Assembly: GCA_937980625.1 (NCBI GenBank)
Contig: CALJPJ010000287.1
Coordinates: 1 to 13,620, forward strand
Direction of reading: 5' to 3'
DNA from: an uncultured Bdellovibrionales bacterium
GTDB lineage: Bacteria; Bdellovibrionota; Bdellovibrionia; Bdellovibrionales; UBA1609
DNA: 13,620 bases
Part shown: positions 13,320 through 13,620 of the stretch, one piece after another
Position numbering within the stretch: position 1 is the first letter of the stretch
Layout: each line of letters starts with the position of its first letter
Position numbers and translations under genes: made by a program
The notes under the pieces: model-generated
Told to the model about the DNA's origin: nothing
Seen by the model: the letters and a program-made list of their open reading frames with translations, nothing else
The model's database searches: none

Positions 13320-13620
13320 ATTTCGAATTTCATTTCCCTTTTTTATGAAGTCAGACTTTATGTTAAAAGTAGAGCCGCGAGGAATATGAGGCGTGTGACC
13401 ATCTTTTTTCAACCAAGCTAAAAATTCACGCTCCTCTCCTCGGCAGAAAGCTTGTTTAGTTTTACCTTTTTCTTTTTGTTGATCACCAATAACTCGTCCA
13501 GTAAATTTATTGGTATTCGGATTAATAGTTTTAGATAAAAACAAGTAAGAGTAAGTAAGATTAGCATTTTTCATAGGTAATGAGTGTTCAAGGTCTAAAA
13601 ACCATAAGGGGAGTTTGGTA
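13314..13620 (-). CDS. Unrecognised protein, C-terminal end (partial, runs off the right edge)
   Basis: The frame is open from the TAA at 13314-13316 to the window edge without a stop. An ATG exists at 13574, but it has no ribosome-binding site. The codons before it also read like protein (PNSPYGFLDLEHSLP), so I treat this as the last ~101 codons of a longer gene. The visible part is basic and hydrophilic, with TGRVIGDQQKEKGKTKQAFC, EEREFLAWLKKDGHTPHIPR and a lysine/arginine-rich end. I cannot name a family. It overlaps the stop of the PLD gene by six bases. Confidence 0.6.
   Translation of the reverse strand, partial: TKLPLWFLDLEHSLPMKNANLTYSYLFLSKTINPNTNKFTGRVIGDQQKEKGKTKQAFCRGEEREFLAWLKKDGHTPHIPRGSTFNIKSDFIKKGNEIRNL

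Noticed and set aside
1..13620. tRNA or rRNA genes, CRISPR arrays and transposases
   Set aside because: Reading both strands, I saw no cloverleaf-like gene, no regularly spaced repeats and no transposase or integrase motifs.

Overview
The window is AT-rich (about one third G+C by eye) and densely packed with bacterial genes on both strands. Several proteins carry Gram-negative signal peptides, and one looks like an outer-membrane beta-barrel. The short RecO with its KSKKRFGGG block, the NtrC-type activator and the many exported lipid- and phosphoester-active enzymes would fit a Bdellovibrionota (Bdellovibrio/Bacteriovorax-like) or similar former-deltaproteobacterial genome. That placement is an inference from gene style, not a search result.

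Left part (1-4420). The C-terminal end of a sigma54-dependent (NtrC/PilR-like) activator stops at 249 and is followed by a strong, probably bidirectional terminator. A small minus-strand pair follows: an outer-membrane barrel protein, translationally coupled to a four-helix membrane protein. Divergent from it is a tight plus-strand operon of an LPG-synthase-type/YbhN-like membrane protein, the Mg2+ channel MgtE, and RecO. RecO's end overlaps the end of a minus-strand tRNA-wobble methyltransferase (MnmD).

Middle part (4409-6584). MnmD is followed by a plus-strand radical SAM gene of the YhcC/TIGR01212 family. Its start codon directly abuts a hairpin and a tiny leader ORF. Two inverted copies of a dispersed intergenic repeat flank this gene, and a third copy lies beside the first terminator.

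Right part (6585-13620). This is an accessory block of exported enzymes: a PhoD-like phosphatase/phosphodiesterase, an 828-residue fusion of an MGDG-synthase-like glycosyltransferase with a phospholipase D/cardiolipin-synthase-like module, an unrecognised 356-residue exported protein, and a second stand-alone phospholipase D family protein. A further unrecognised gene runs off the right edge.

The most notable result is regulatory. The glycosyltransferase-PLD fusion and the stand-alone PLD lie on opposite strands. Each has a -24/-12 (sigma54) promoter with exact spacing just upstream of its start. Each also has, 75-83 bases further upstream and in the same orientation, a copy of the same 36-base element (28 of 36 identical). 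That is the arrangement expected for an enhancer-binding activator site plus sigma54 promoter, so the two genes look like members of one inducible regulon. I propose an induced, exported system that turns over phospholipids (PLD chemistry, possibly PhoD) and may build glycolipid. Whether it acts on the cell's own envelope, for example in phosphate-sparing lipid replacement, or on a prey or host membrane cannot be told from sequence alone.
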